The notes: generated from the sequence alone by a model not told the origin. DNA of 64,000 nucleotides from G020353115 sp964481765 (GCA_964481765.1 CAYZVJ010000002.1:1-64000), one strand, 5' to 3'. Numbered from the stretch's first letter, positions 9,074-18,554 are shown. Program-made: numbers and translations.

Positions 9074-9328
9074 TTATAATCTGCTTTTTTCTATATAATC
9101 GGCCATGGTTTGGATAGAATAGAATACATCCTTCCCCTTTTTGGGGTCATCGATTTTTATTCCATAGTTTTTTTCAAGCAGCACGATCAGTTCCAGCGCA
9201 TCAATTGAGTCCAAACCCAGTCCATCGCCAAACAGGGGGGCTCCGGTTTCAATCTCATCCGGACCAACGTCTTCCAGGTTAAGCACTTCTATGATCTCCT
9301 GTTTCAGTTTCGTAATTAATTGTCCCAT
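9074..9328 (-). CDS. Acyl carrier protein
   Basis: The 84-residue ACP has the phosphopantetheine site GLDSIDALEL, acidic flanks and the usual four-helix length. It lies between the half-length KS and the complete KS genes, so it probably carries the polyene chain during elongation. The GLDSIDA signature is shared with the ACP at 44143-44427 and differs from the GIDSLD and GGDSL signatures of the other two, suggesting distinct duties. Confidence 0.92.
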   Translation of the reverse strand: MGQLITKLKQEIIEVLNLEDVGPDEIETGAPLFGDGLGLDSIDALELIVLLEKNYGIKIDDPKKGKDVFYSIQTMADYIEKSRL

Positions 9329-9332
9329 AACA

Positions 9333-9998
9333 CTATACTTTCAAATCATGATAATTTTTTTCCAGAAACGATGCCTCAAATTTAATATTTCGATTGGTAA
9401 TATCATCCTTTTCCACCAGATAGATGAACGATTCGTAGAATGATCTGTTTGGCTCAAACTCAACCCATCCACAAATACAACTCTTTATCTTTCCGCTCAT
9501 CAGCAAATTCACGTATTCATACAGGAATTGGGGATCATATTTCTCAGCAACAAAAGTAATATTTTCTCCCATAATTTTATTACGAATGGCTATTTCTCCA
9601 ACCATAATATTGGGAAGTGTATATACAAATACCGCCGGACTGGGAAAATAGTTGGATTTGTCCTCGATGGTATGGAAATAACGGGTATCCGTTTCCAGGG
9701 TAGAGCTTGAATTGATCAGTACGATACCCGTATCTTCGGGGCGGTATTTTTGCTGCAGACTTCTTCCCATCAGCAGGATCTCGGATGTTAAAAAAGCCAG
9801 TTTTGACAGGCTGTCCATTTTATAAAATTTTAAAAATCCGATTCCGTAATGCTTATAAACAGATTTAATAAATGTATTAAAATCGACAAACTGGTCCTGA
9901 TTAAAATCAATGCAACCATCGACAAATACGTTTGTCCCAATGATGGAACATGACCTGCTAATATAACAACCAACCATCCTTTCTGTTTCGTTTCCCAT
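9333..9998 (-). CDS. Half-length ketosynthase-like protein
   Basis: The 221-residue protein resembles only the N-terminal half of a ketosynthase. FPSPAVFVYTLPNIMVGEIAIR and the CGWVEFE segment align with the region around the KS dimer interface, but the nucleophile position lacks Cys (the aligned segment reads VAEKYD) and the C-terminal half with both His motifs is missing. The boundaries are tight: 4 bp to the ACP and 17 bp to the upstream KS gene. It is therefore a complete small gene, not a broken one. It cannot condense by itself; a scaffolding or chain-length role is a guess. Confidence 0.7.
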   Translation of the reverse strand: MGNETERMVGCYISRSCSIIGTNVFVDGCIDFNQDQFVDFNTFIKSVYKHYGIGFLKFYKMDSLSKLAFLTSEILLMGRSLQQKYRPEDTGIVLINSSSTLETDTRYFHTIEDKSNYFPSPAVFVYTLPNIMVGEIAIRNKIMGENITFVAEKYDPQFLYEYVNLLMSGKIKSCICGWVEFEPNRSFYESFIYLVEKDDITNRNIKFEASFLEKNYHDLKV

Positions 9999-10015
9999 GG
10001 TCTGTTTTCAGTGGG

Positions 10016-11164
10016 TTATTCTTTCCTGTATATGACAGCGGAATTACATCCGCCAAATCCTGAAGCGAGTTTGAGGCAATGGTGTAATGGAGCCTGATCG
10101 AGGGATTTGATAATGTTCAATTCTTTTGAAACACCAAGTTTTGCAAATCCCATGGAGGGAAACAGAAGATTTCCGGTCATGGATTCAAATGCATATACGG
10201 ATTCAATGATCCCGGCTGCTCCGAGTGTATGTCCAATATACCCCTTAAAGCTATTGACCGGTTTCCGTTCAAGGGAAGCCCAGGCAATTGCCTTTGCTTC
10301 CATTTCATCATTGTATCCTGTACCGGTTCCATGAGCCGAGATGTAGTCAATCTCTCCAACCTGCAACCCTGTTTCTGTAAGTGCCATATTGATAGCAAGA
10401 TATAATCCATTGCCTGTCCTGGAAGGACCGGAAATGTGATTTGCATCATTGGAGGTCCCACCTCCCATCACTGTAATCCTGCTGTTTTTCTTACCGACAT
10501 AAGGATCTGTTGTTAAAATGATTGTTCCTGCTCCTTCCCCAATGGTTATCCCGCTTCTATCTTTATCAAATGGTTTGCAGGGTTCTTGACTGACAGCCTG
10601 GAAGGATTGAAAACCGGAGACAATGAATTCCGACATAATATCCGCACCTGCAACAATTACGTGATCATACTTCCCATTGTTTATTAATCTCTGTCCCACA
10701 AGGATCGCCAGTGATCCTGAGATACATGCATTCGAAATGACGATGGGAATATTGGGATTACCAATATATTTTCTTATTTCATTTGCAGCTGACCAGAGGT
10801 GGATCCTGTGATCTTCATACTGGCTTGCCAGATCGGTTTCAAGCAGGTCGATATTCCCTTTTGTGGTAGAAAAGATGATCCCTGTTCTTTTATCCGATCC
10901 ATCTACTCCGCTTCCAAGAAGTGCATCCCGGATTGACAGAATAGCAAGTTTTTCAAGTCTTGTATATTCTTTCTCTGAAGGGATCTTTTCAAATTCCTCT
11001 TCCAGCCGGTCTGAGTCGACCATCGAAACAGGAACTGGAGTTCGGGATATCCTCTTATCATCCGATCGTGTTATTCCACAAACATGCTCACGGATCTTCC
11101 ACATGTTTTCAGCGGTGGAGAATCCAAGTGATGTAATTACATTATCGCCGGCAATATAGACCAT
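10016..11164 (-). CDS. Beta-ketoacyl-ACP synthase
   Basis: The 382-residue KS has Cys147 in NACISGS, His in AHGTGTGYND, His in IGHTLGAAG, and SGFGGCNS at the C-terminus. All catalytic residues are present. It is shorter at the N-terminus than FabF and diverges from the other KS proteins of the locus, so it is probably not a recent duplicate. It lies upstream of the half-length KS-like gene, with which it may form a pair. Role: a condensation step of aryl polyene synthesis. Confidence 0.88.
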   Translation of the reverse strand: MVYIAGDNVITSLGFSTAENMWKIREHVCGITRSDDKRISRTPVPVSMVDSDRLEEEFEKIPSEKEYTRLEKLAILSIRDALLGSGVDGSDKRTGIIFSTTKGNIDLLETDLASQYEDHRIHLWSAANEIRKYIGNPNIPIVISNACISGSLAILVGQRLINNGKYDHVIVAGADIMSEFIVSGFQSFQAVSQEPCKPFDKDRSGITIGEGAGTIILTTDPYVGKKNSRITVMGGGTSNDANHISGPSRTGNGLYLAINMALTETGLQVGEIDYISAHGTGTGYNDEMEAKAIAWASLERKPVNSFKGYIGHTLGAAGIIESVYAFESMTGNLLFPSMGFAKLGVSKELNIIKSLDQAPLHHCLKLASGFGGCNSAVIYRKE

Positions 11165-11179
11165 GAATAAGCAGAATCG

Positions 11180-11605
11180 TTACGTTAATAGTCCCATTTT
11201 TCTTTGCCAGTTCTTATAAAAAGGAGGCAGTGTTAAATACAATTCATGATTATTATCCACAAAAACCTGAATGCTCTTACCGGTTGCAATCAGTTTATTA
11301 TCTGATTTCCTGAAAATCGTATAATTGAATTGAATTTTTGCTTCTTTACAGGGAATGTATCTTGTTTCAATGATAACCGTATCCCCATAGACTACCGGAT
11401 GCTTATAATCACATTCGATTTTTACGACAGGGATCAGTAATCCGTTTTTATAGACATCGAGGTATCCCAGACCAAATTCATTGCCAAAAGCCTCTCTTCC
11501 GTCTTCAAAATATTTCAGGTAATGCCCATGCCAAACGATGTGCAACGAATCGACTTCACTGAATCGTACCGATACTTCTTTTCTGTTAATTAGTTCGATT
11601 CCCAT
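11180..11605 (-). CDS. 4-hydroxybenzoyl-CoA thioesterase-family hot-dog protein
   Basis: The 141-residue protein has the YbgC/4HBT signature VRFSEVDSLHIVWHGHYLKYFED, in which the Asp (Asp18) is the usual catalytic residue. Such thioesterases release acyl groups from CoA or ACP; a comparable gene (ApeH-like) occurs in aryl polyene loci, perhaps for proofreading. It follows the dehydratase subunit gene by 120 bp and precedes the KS gene by 15 bp. Confidence 0.82.
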   Translation of the reverse strand: MGIELINRKEVSVRFSEVDSLHIVWHGHYLKYFEDGREAFGNEFGLGYLDVYKNGLLIPVVKIECDYKHPVVYGDTVIIETRYIPCKEAKIQFNYTIFRKSDNKLIATGKSIQVFVDNNHELYLTLPPFYKNWQRKMGLLT

Positions 11606-11725
11606 GAACAGGTAGTTATTGCGTTACGGATTGTTCTGGCAAAAATAAATTTTCTCCGGGAATAACCATGCAGGATCGATCATCATTATAACGTACGGCA
11701 AGGATTTCCCCTTACCAAAAACGCC

Positions 11726-12175
11726 CTATTCCTTTGACGAATCTTTTCGGTTACCCTCTTCTTCCTGCAAAAAAATGTTCATTTCACATTCGGCAAGCAA
11801 TTCTTCCCTGCAGCGAATTTTCCCGGATATGATGGTAGCATTCATCACCTCATGTTCGATGGTTACACTTGTAACGATTTCATCTCCTGCTGCAGGGATC
11901 TGGTGAATGATCAGGTTCTTTATCGCCCCGATAAATCCCAGGGGAACATTTTTCTTTTCCCTCCCGCAGATATAGCCAACTCGTGCGGCTGCGGTTTGTG
12001 CAATATTTTCAATCAACCCCGGTTCCCTGAAACGGCCTTCTGAACAAAAAATATTCTCTTTATCGATATTGAATGATGTAACAATACTCCTATCATCAAC
12101 CATTTTTATCTCCGTGATCATCACCATTGGAGCGCGTTGGGGAATAAAGGATATGATGTCCATTTTTATTGCCAT
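11726..12175 (-). CDS. Hot-dog dehydratase subunit, ApeP-like (Glu half-site)
   Basis: The 149-residue protein begins with IPQRAPMVMI, typical of the FabZ-like/ApeP group, and contains EPGLIENIAQ, where Glu56 matches the catalytic acid of FabZ (E-A-M-A-Q). The preceding segment, where FabZ has its catalytic His, contains no His. This complements the protein at 4298-4690, which keeps His and has lost Glu. Together they could rebuild one active site per heterodimer, as described for the ApeI:ApeP pair. It starts 9 bp downstream of the B12 radical SAM gene. Confidence 0.78.
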   Translation of the reverse strand: MAIKMDIISFIPQRAPMVMITEIKMVDDRSIVTSFNIDKENIFCSEGRFREPGLIENIAQTAAARVGYICGREKKNVPLGFIGAIKNLIIHQIPAAGDEIVTSVTIEHEVMNATIISGKIRCREELLAECEMNIFLQEEEGNRKDSSKE

Positions 12176-12184
12176 AATCCTGCT

Positions 12185-13546
12185 TTAGCTTACAAGGTAT
12201 TCCCAGAGAGGGCCTTTCAGGTTTTTCCGACGCATCTTTCCTATGGTTTCCGAATGATCCTCATCGGGAAAGACCCATCTCCTTTTTGTTTGTAATGCCC
12301 TCAATTTAAGTGTTTGCACATTAACCTTATCGGAAACATAAAAAACCGATTCAAGCAGTTCTTGATCATTGCTGATCTTGCCTTCTCTGATGGCGTAGTG
12401 ATGCAATGTTGTGCCGGGATAGATTCTCATCCCGACATAGGGAAAGAAGACTGTTTTATTGATTTTCTTCGAATTCCGGAATGTTTCCTCCACCGTTTCA
12501 TCCGTTTCCCCATAACCGGCAAGAATGATAAAATGTGCATAATGGATATCCAGTTCACGGCAGCGGTCAGAACATTCCAGAACATCTTCTACCGTAAAAT
12601 GCTTACCATAATTTTCCAGTGTTCTGTCTGACAGCGACTCTGTTCCAAATTCAATATGGGTCAATCCCGATTGTTTTAATAGCAAAAGGAATTCCTTCGT
12701 TAACCCTTTCGGGAAAAAATATCCTCCCCAGTGGATGTTAATGCCTGATTTAATAATTCGTTCGGCAAGTTCAATGTTATATTTTTCATCCAGGTTAAAA
12801 ACCGAATCGGTAAAAAACACATAGTCTATTCCCTGTTTTTTATAAAGACCCTCCAGGGCATCAATGATTTTATCGGTATCGAGGGTTCTCACTTTCTTCC
12901 CCTCAATGATTGGATAGGTACAGTAGATGCAGTCGAGGGGGCACCCTCTTTTCGTCTGTATACTGAGCATACCACTTTTTTTCCAATAATAGGGCAACAG
13001 GTTCGGGTCAAAGGCAAGGGAAGGATTTTTCAAAAAGTGTTGTTTTTGATTCAGTTTAAGTTCACCGTTATCCCGGTAGATCAAACCCTCAATCTGTTCA
13101 TAACCTGAATGATCTTCAATGCTTCTGATGAGTTCATACATGCTCTCTTCGCCCTCTCCATAAATGGCAAAATCGGGTAAAAGAATATCAAACAGGATCT
13201 CGGGGAAGATCGAAAATCCGGATCCACCGATGATAACAATGGAATCGGTATGCTCTCTGACCAGCTCAATCCCTCGCTTATAATCCGATGTAAACTCCTT
13301 AATGTTATTCAGATCGACATCATCGATATTCCGGAAGGAGAAACCGGTGTAGTTCGGTTTAAATTCCTGCAGTGTTTTGATGAACGAATCCTGTCCATTC
13401 AGATTGAAATCGAATGTCCGGATTGTAAATCCGTGCAGCTTCTCTTTCAGGTAGGTTGAAAGGTAGGCAATCCCAAGCGGATACACCGGATAGGGTTGGG
13501 TGTATCTGTTTGCAGAAATAAATAAGATTCTACGATCCGGTATCAT
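12185..13546 (-). CDS. B12-binding radical SAM protein (lipid-biosynthesis type)
   Basis: This 453-residue protein has an N-terminal Rossmann-like cobalamin-binding domain (residues 1-160, with IVIIGGSGFSIFPE) and a radical SAM core with CPLDCIYC near residue 205, followed by the FTDSVFN and FGTESLSD strands. Class B radical SAM enzymes of this layout often methylate unactivated carbons, but cyclisations and rearrangements are also known. The start codon overlaps the stop of the LpxL-like gene (ATGA), so the two are coupled. It is one of five proteins with this architecture in the locus. The substrate is unknown; an acyl chain or aryl ring is the contextual guess. Confidence 0.82.
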   Translation of the reverse strand: MIPDRRILFISANRYTQPYPVYPLGIAYLSTYLKEKLHGFTIRTFDFNLNGQDSFIKTLQEFKPNYTGFSFRNIDDVDLNNIKEFTSDYKRGIELVREHTDSIVIIGGSGFSIFPEILFDILLPDFAIYGEGEESMYELIRSIEDHSGYEQIEGLIYRDNGELKLNQKQHFLKNPSLAFDPNLLPYYWKKSGMLSIQTKRGCPLDCIYCTYPIIEGKKVRTLDTDKIIDALEGLYKKQGIDYVFFTDSVFNLDEKYNIELAERIIKSGINIHWGGYFFPKGLTKEFLLLLKQSGLTHIEFGTESLSDRTLENYGKHFTVEDVLECSDRCRELDIHYAHFIILAGYGETDETVEETFRNSKKINKTVFFPYVGMRIYPGTTLHHYAIREGKISNDQELLESVFYVSDKVNVQTLKLRALQTKRRWVFPDEDHSETIGKMRRKNLKGPLWEYLVS

Positions 13547-14427
13547 TTGTCAATTTTCCAGAAATCATAATAATTGAACCATTGAAGGGGGTATTTTTTC
13601 ACTATTTTTTCTGTCGCTTTAACATACTCATTTAACAGGGAGATGATTGTTTCTTCGCTCTGGAGCTTTGTTCCGGATTTTGATAATGTATACAGCGGGG
13701 TTGCATAAAAATGGTAATGATTCGCCGATTCTTTCATGGCATAGGTAAAGGAAACAGGCACGTTGAATTTAACAGCCAGGTAAAAGGGACCGTAAGGAAA
13801 AGGAGCGTCCTTACCCATAAAGCGGCAGGTAAGTGTTTTGCTGTTTTCCACAAACCGGTCGCCATGCATGGCAATCAATTCATGCTTGTTCAACGCATTT
13901 TTTATGTCATAAATATGGGAGAGATCATCACGAATAACAATTATGTTGATATTTTTTAAAACATGAACGTTTTCAAGATACTGTTTTATCTGCTGCTCTT
14001 CAGCGTCAAACATCAGCAGGTTAATTGGAGTATCCAGTCTTTTAAGCAACTGACCTGCTATTTCCCAATTTCCGGTATGAGCACTGATGATAATCCCTCC
14101 TGATTTCATTTTTCTCAGATGTTCTTCCCCATCAAAATCAAAGCTTAATGTTGTATCTAATCCAGCCAACAGGGCTGTTTTATCAAGCAAAGTCTGACCA
14201 AAGACATAATAGTTCCGGTAGATTGCGAGGATGGTTTTCCAGAAGGGGAAATGATGAATGGAATGGAAATAGAAATAGATATATCGTTTATTCGAGAAGA
14301 GCAGGAAATAAAAAGCAACGATATGAAGCACAACATAAGCAACATGAAGGCCCGTTTTTTTCAGCAGGAAAACAAATATTTTATATCCAAGAATGCCTCC
14401 TCTTGTCCTGCCCAGCCATGTTGCCAT
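13543..14427 (-). CDS. LpxL/HtrB-like acyltransferase
   Basis: The 294-residue protein has an N-terminal membrane segment (about residues 28-48). A SAHTGNWEIAG motif carries the H-x4-E catalytic pair of lipid A late acyltransferases, and MHGDRFVE matches the conserved GDR-x substrate motif. These enzymes transfer acyl groups from ACP to a glycolipid or similar acceptor at the inner membrane. Aryl polyene loci regularly contain one. It lies between an ACP gene (35 bp away) and a B12 radical SAM gene (ATGA overlap), making acyl transfer of the finished chain a good guess. Confidence 0.82.
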   Translation of the reverse strand: MATWLGRTRGGILGYKIFVFLLKKTGLHVAYVVLHIVAFYFLLFSNKRYIYFYFHSIHHFPFWKTILAIYRNYYVFGQTLLDKTALLAGLDTTLSFDFDGEEHLRKMKSGGIIISAHTGNWEIAGQLLKRLDTPINLLMFDAEEQQIKQYLENVHVLKNINIIVIRDDLSHIYDIKNALNKHELIAMHGDRFVENSKTLTCRFMGKDAPFPYGPFYLAVKFNVPVSFTYAMKESANHYHFYATPLYTLSKSGTKLQSEETIISLLNEYVKATEKIVKKYPLQWFNYYDFWKIDK

Positions 14428-14462
14428 AATGCATTCCCCATTCTAATTAATGGTAGCTTATG

Positions 14463-14708
14463 TTATGTTGAAATCCGGTTAAAGATGAAATCATAAAAAT
14501 CCTGCAAGGTTTTCACCTTGGCCATCTCTTCCCCTTTTATTTTAAACCCGAAATTTTTTTCAATCACCACTGCAACATCTACAAAGTCGAGGCTGTCAAT
14601 GCCCAGGTCTTTTTTTAAAAATGCTGTTGGTTTTATCAGGCCTTTTTCAATCTCAATTTCTTCGATCAAAAAATTATTGATCGTATTAATCATTTCTTCT
14701 CTTTGCAT
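14463..14708 (-). CDS. Acyl carrier protein
   Basis: The 81-residue ACP has the phosphopantetheine site GIDSLDFVDV. It is basic and acidic in patches, unlike the strongly acidic FabF-type ACP. It lies between a KS gene and the LpxL-like acyltransferase gene, so it may deliver the acyl chain to that enzyme. Aryl polyene loci typically carry two ACPs (ApeE and ApeF types), and this one resembles the ApeE type. Confidence 0.92.
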   Translation of the reverse strand: MQREEMINTINNFLIEEIEIEKGLIKPTAFLKKDLGIDSLDFVDVAVVIEKNFGFKIKGEEMAKVKTLQDFYDFIFNRIST

Positions 14709-14747
14709 GTCTTAATCGTTTTCTAAAGCAAGCAGCCTTATGCGAAC

Positions 14748-16126
14748 CTACAAATTAGCACGTTTTACAATAATGGTTGAATTGGTCCCTCCAAATCCAA
14801 ATGAATTGGAGAGAAAGATATTAATTTTTTTTGAAATTGTTTTACAAATTATGTTGAGTTTAGCAGAAGCCTCATCCGGTTTCTCAAAATTGATATTTGG
14901 TGCGATAAATGAATGATGCATCATCAGGATTGAATAGACAATTTCACTTGCTCCTCCCATCCACATTTCATGACCGGTCATGGATTTGGTGGAGCTGACC
15001 GGGATATGGTATTCACCGAATATCTGGTTAAGTGCTTTTGCTTCATTCAGATCTCCTATTTGTGTAGAGGTAGCATGGGCATTGATATAATCTACACTTC
15101 TGGCATCTATGCCTGCATTTTCAACTGCTCTTTGCAGGGAGCGCATGGGTCCTTCAACGTTGGGTTGTGAGATGTGATCACCGTTGGAGGAAAAGCCATA
15201 TCCTATCATTTCAGCCAGTATGGGAGCTCCTCTTTTCTTTGCCGACTCATATTCCTCCAGGATCAAGGTAGCTGCTCCGCCACTCGGAATGAGTCCATCC
15301 CGGTCAATGTCAAAGGGTCTGGAGGCTTTTTTCGGCTCATGTTCCCGCAACGAAAATGCGCTCAATCCATCAAAACTTCCCATTGATTCCAGGCTGATCT
15401 CCTGCCCTCCACCACAGATTATCCGATCCTGCATTCCGTGTTGAATCAAGAAATAGGCCATCCCAAGTGCATGTGAGCCGCTGGCACAGGCTCCACTTAC
15501 CGTGAAATTTATTCCTTTCAGTTTATAGATAACCGACAGATTCATACTGATTGTGGAATTCATGGACTGGAAGATAGAGCCTGNNNNNNNNNNNNNNNNN
15601 NNNNNNNNNNNNNNNNNNNNNNNNNNNNNNNNNNNNNNNNNNNNNNNNNNNNNNNNNNNNNNNNNNNNNNNNNNNNNNNNNNNATAACCGACAGATTCAT
15701 ACTGATTGTGGAATTCATGGACTGGAAGATAGAGCCTGAACCCAGCAAGGTTGTATCCTTCTTTTCCCTCAACAAATCGAAGGATGCGACAACCGACTTT
15801 GCTGTGCTATCGTTCCCGTAAAGAATCCCCACTTCGTTTTTTTCAAGAAATTCCCGGTCCAACCGGGCATTATCCAGCGCCTCTTCAGTTGCAACAAAAG
15901 CATATTCACCCTCCTCTCCCAAGCCAACCCTTAACCTTCGATGCAGCCGGCCTTTCAAATCCGGTTTATCAATCATTCCGGTAAGAGCGGAACGGAAACC
16001 CATTTTTTTCCGCTCCGGATCAAATCCTATTCCCGATTTACCATAGTAAAGGGAATCCCTCACTTCGGAGAGGTTTTTGCCAATCGTCGAATAGATTCCC
16101 ATTCCTGTTATAACCACCCTTCGCAT
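14748..16126 (-). CDS. Beta-ketoacyl-ACP synthase, interrupted by a false gap
   Basis: As written, the gene is split by 100 N and a 55-bp duplication. Removing 155 bp leaves 1224 bp, exactly 408 codons, and joins the halves in frame into a 407-residue KS. The joined protein has Cys162 in GACASGSHA, a His in AHATSTQIGD (variant of HGTGT) and a His in TGHEMWMGGAS (variant of GHTxGA), ending SNSFGFGGTNS. All three catalytic residues are present. It is not a pseudogene. The KS lies between the ketoreductase and ACP genes and resembles the initiating or elongating KS of aryl polyene clusters. Confidence 0.88.
15529..15738. other. Scaffold gap with duplicated 55-bp contig ends
   Basis: The 100 N at 15584-15683 are flanked by identical 55-bp copies at 15529-15583 and 15684-15738. 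Collapsing to one copy restores the frame of the surrounding KS gene, so this is an unmerged contig overlap. Confidence 0.95.
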
Positions 16127-16172
16127 CGATGTCCCTGTTACAATAATGGAAAAAAAATTACATTATATTCAC

Positions 16173-16901
16173 TCAGGTGTATAACCCGCCATTCACTGAA
16201 ATCACTTCGCCTGTAATATAGGATGCTCCTTCTGAAGCAAGGAATGCAACGGTTTCGGCAACCTCTTCCGGGGTGCCGAAACGATTTAATGGAATAACGG
16301 ATTTAAACTCCTTTTCATCCAGATCCCTGGTCATATCCGTGGTGATGAAACCGGGGGCAACAGCATTCACCGTAACGTTTTTCTTGCCAACTTCCTGTGC
16401 AAGCGATTTGGTTGCAGCGATAACACCCGCTTTTGAAGCGGCATAATTCGTTTGACCCGGAAGACCTTTTATTCCGGAGAGAGAGACAACATTTACAATC
16501 CTGCCATATTTCCCAACCATCATATCTTTTACCAGCCTTCTGGTCAGATAAAAAAAACCGTTCAGGTTGGTATTGATCACATCCATCCACTCTTCATCGG
16601 TCATCCAAACCAGAACGGCATCCTTGCGTATCCCGGCATTATTTATTAATATTTCAATGTACTTCTCCGGATTTCGTTCAGTCCAGGTTTCCAGTGCAGT
16701 ATCAATATCGGAAAGCGTTGAAACATTAAATCGGATCAGTTCACCAGATCCGCCCCCATCCACTACCTGGTGCAGGGTTTGCTCTGCCTCTTCTTTACTT
16801 TTGTTGTAGTTGATCAAAACGTGATGACCCAATCCGGCCATTTTCAGGCAAATTGCCCGCCCAATACCACGCGACCCACCGGTAACCAATACATGTTTCA
16901 T
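16173..16901 (-). CDS. 3-oxoacyl-ACP reductase (SDR, FabG-like)
   Basis: The 242-residue classical short-chain dehydrogenase has TGGSRGIG for NADPH binding, NNAG, a catalytic Ser in SLSG, YAASK, and an N-terminal basic residue pattern suited to NADPH. The C-terminal YITGEVISVNGG matches FabG. It reduces the 3-oxoacyl-ACP product of the KS enzymes before dehydration. It follows the ammonia-lyase gene by 32 bp and precedes the KS gene by 46 bp. Confidence 0.9.
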   Translation of the reverse strand: MKHVLVTGGSRGIGRAICLKMAGLGHHVLINYNKSKEEAEQTLHQVVDGGGSGELIRFNVSTLSDIDTALETWTERNPEKYIEILINNAGIRKDAVLVWMTDEEWMDVINTNLNGFFYLTRRLVKDMMVGKYGRIVNVVSLSGIKGLPGQTNYAASKAGVIAATKSLAQEVGKKNVTVNAVAPGFITTDMTRDLDEKEFKSVIPLNRFGTPEEVAETVAFLASEGASYITGEVISVNGGLYT

Positions 16902-16933
16902 AACAGGAGGTTGAATCCTTATATCATTCGACC

Positions 16934-18472
16934 TTAACTCAATTTCTTTCTGGTACTCAATAGGTGGTCCTTCACTCTCCGGATCTCATCACTCATCACA
17001 TGATCACCGATAAATTTGGGAATGATGTCCCTTACTTCTTTAAAAACAGACCGGTTGAATGCAGAAAGTTTCTTCTCAATCTCCAGGTAATCCACCGCCT
17101 GAAGAACAGCGATGAGTTCAATCGCAATGACTTCATATGCATTTTCGATCACCTTTCTTGCCATCAACGCCGAAGTGGTTCCCATGCTTACAATGTCCTG
17201 GTTATCGTTGTTACACGAGATGCTATGAATATATGCCGGGAAAGATAACGTCTGGTTTTCGGCAACCGTTGATGTTGCTGTGAACTGAATCCCCTGCATT
17301 CCAAAATTCAGTCCAAGTTTTCCTAAATTCACGAAAGGTTGTAATCTCCCATTCAATTTACTGTTCAAGAGGAAATTCAACTGTCGCTCTGCCAGCATGG
17401 ATAGTTTACTAATGGCTATTTTCAGCTTATCCATTTCGATGGCAACGTAATCTCCATGAAAATTGCCTCCGTGAAAAACATTCTCATTATCCTGGTCAAT
17501 GATCGGGTTATCATCCACAGAATTGATCTCATTCATGACCACTGATTCTGCATGATCAAGTGTATCCAGCACAGGTCCCAGAATTTGAGGTATACAACGA
17601 ACCGAATAGTACTCCTGTACCTTGTCGTTTAATACACCGGGACCGATATGGTTGTTATAGAGATGTTCGGATCTTCTTCTGATCAGTTGACTATCTGAAA
17701 GAACATCCCTCATCCACTTTGAAACGGTTCTCTGCCCCTCATGCAATTTGACCTGGTTCAGCTCAAATGAGAAATGATCGTCATAGGATTCAACAATCTC
17801 ATTGATCAGGCAGGAAATGATCGCAGACCAATGCAAAATGTTTCTTGCCGTTATCAGGTTAACCACACCGATCCCTGACATGGCAGAGGTACCGTTAATT
17901 ATCCCCAGTCCCTCACGAATATACATTTTCAGTGGTTGAAGGGAATATTTGTCGAACACTTCCTTTGTCGGACGGGTTTCACCCTGATGAGTAACTTCTC
18001 CTTCGCCTATCAATGCAAGCCCCAGGTGGGATAATTGAACAAGGTCACCGCTTGCACCTACACCTCCGTGTTCATAAATAACCGGGAAGATCTCCCGGTT
18101 TATCATCTCCCTGAGCAGGTGAATTATATCCGGATGAACGCCGGAGTTACCCTGCAGAAAGGTGATTAACCGTGCTATCATCAACGATTTCACATAGACC
18201 CCGGGGATAGGATCACCCGAACCAGCTGAATGGCTGCGAATGAGATTATACTGAAGCTCTATCTGATCAGCCTCATCGATCCTGTATTGCGCCATGGGCC
18301 CAAGTCCGGTATTGATCCCATAGATGATCTTATCTTTTGAAAAACCTTGTAAAAAGTCGAAACTGGATTTCACCCTGCTGATGACTTCCTCGCTGATCTC
18401 GATTTTTTCCCCACTAAAAAGCAGTCTGTAAAAATCCTCGGCGGTTACCTTCTGTTTCTTAAACGTTATCAT
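16934..18472 (-). CDS. Aromatic amino acid ammonia-lyase (HAL/TAL family)
   Basis: The 512-residue enzyme has the Ala140-Ser141-Gly142 triad in GGVGASGD that cyclises to the MIO cofactor, plus YGINTGLGP with the catalytic Tyr and LQGNSGVHP. The late active-site motif reads NDNQDIVSMG; bacterial histidine ammonia-lyases have Gln-Glu here, whereas tyrosine and phenylalanine lyases have Gln-Asp. At the selectivity loop it has Ser80-His81 (RSHSAG), which resembles HAL, so sequence alone is mixed. Flexirubin loci use such a lyase to make 4-hydroxycinnamate from tyrosine as starter; context favours that here. It has its own leader with a candidate promoter upstream. Confidence 0.85.
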   Translation of the reverse strand: MITFKKQKVTAEDFYRLLFSGEKIEISEEVISRVKSSFDFLQGFSKDKIIYGINTGLGPMAQYRIDEADQIELQYNLIRSHSAGSGDPIPGVYVKSLMIARLITFLQGNSGVHPDIIHLLREMINREIFPVIYEHGGVGASGDLVQLSHLGLALIGEGEVTHQGETRPTKEVFDKYSLQPLKMYIREGLGIINGTSAMSGIGVVNLITARNILHWSAIISCLINEIVESYDDHFSFELNQVKLHEGQRTVSKWMRDVLSDSQLIRRRSEHLYNNHIGPGVLNDKVQEYYSVRCIPQILGPVLDTLDHAESVVMNEINSVDDNPIIDQDNENVFHGGNFHGDYVAIEMDKLKIAISKLSMLAERQLNFLLNSKLNGRLQPFVNLGKLGLNFGMQGIQFTATSTVAENQTLSFPAYIHSISCNNDNQDIVSMGTTSALMARKVIENAYEVIAIELIAVLQAVDYLEIEKKLSAFNRSVFKEVRDIIPKFIGDHVMSDEIRRVKDHLLSTRKKLS

Positions 18473-18554
18473 AATTTACTCTCCTGTTTCACTGAAGGCC
18501 CGATAAAATATCGTGTCCCGGCAAATCGTGCTAATCCTTGTTTTTTTAGGTTAG

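Noticed and set aside
14748..16126. Ketosynthase as a frameshifted pseudogene
   Set aside because: The frame break disappears after removing the artefact; all catalytic residues are present.
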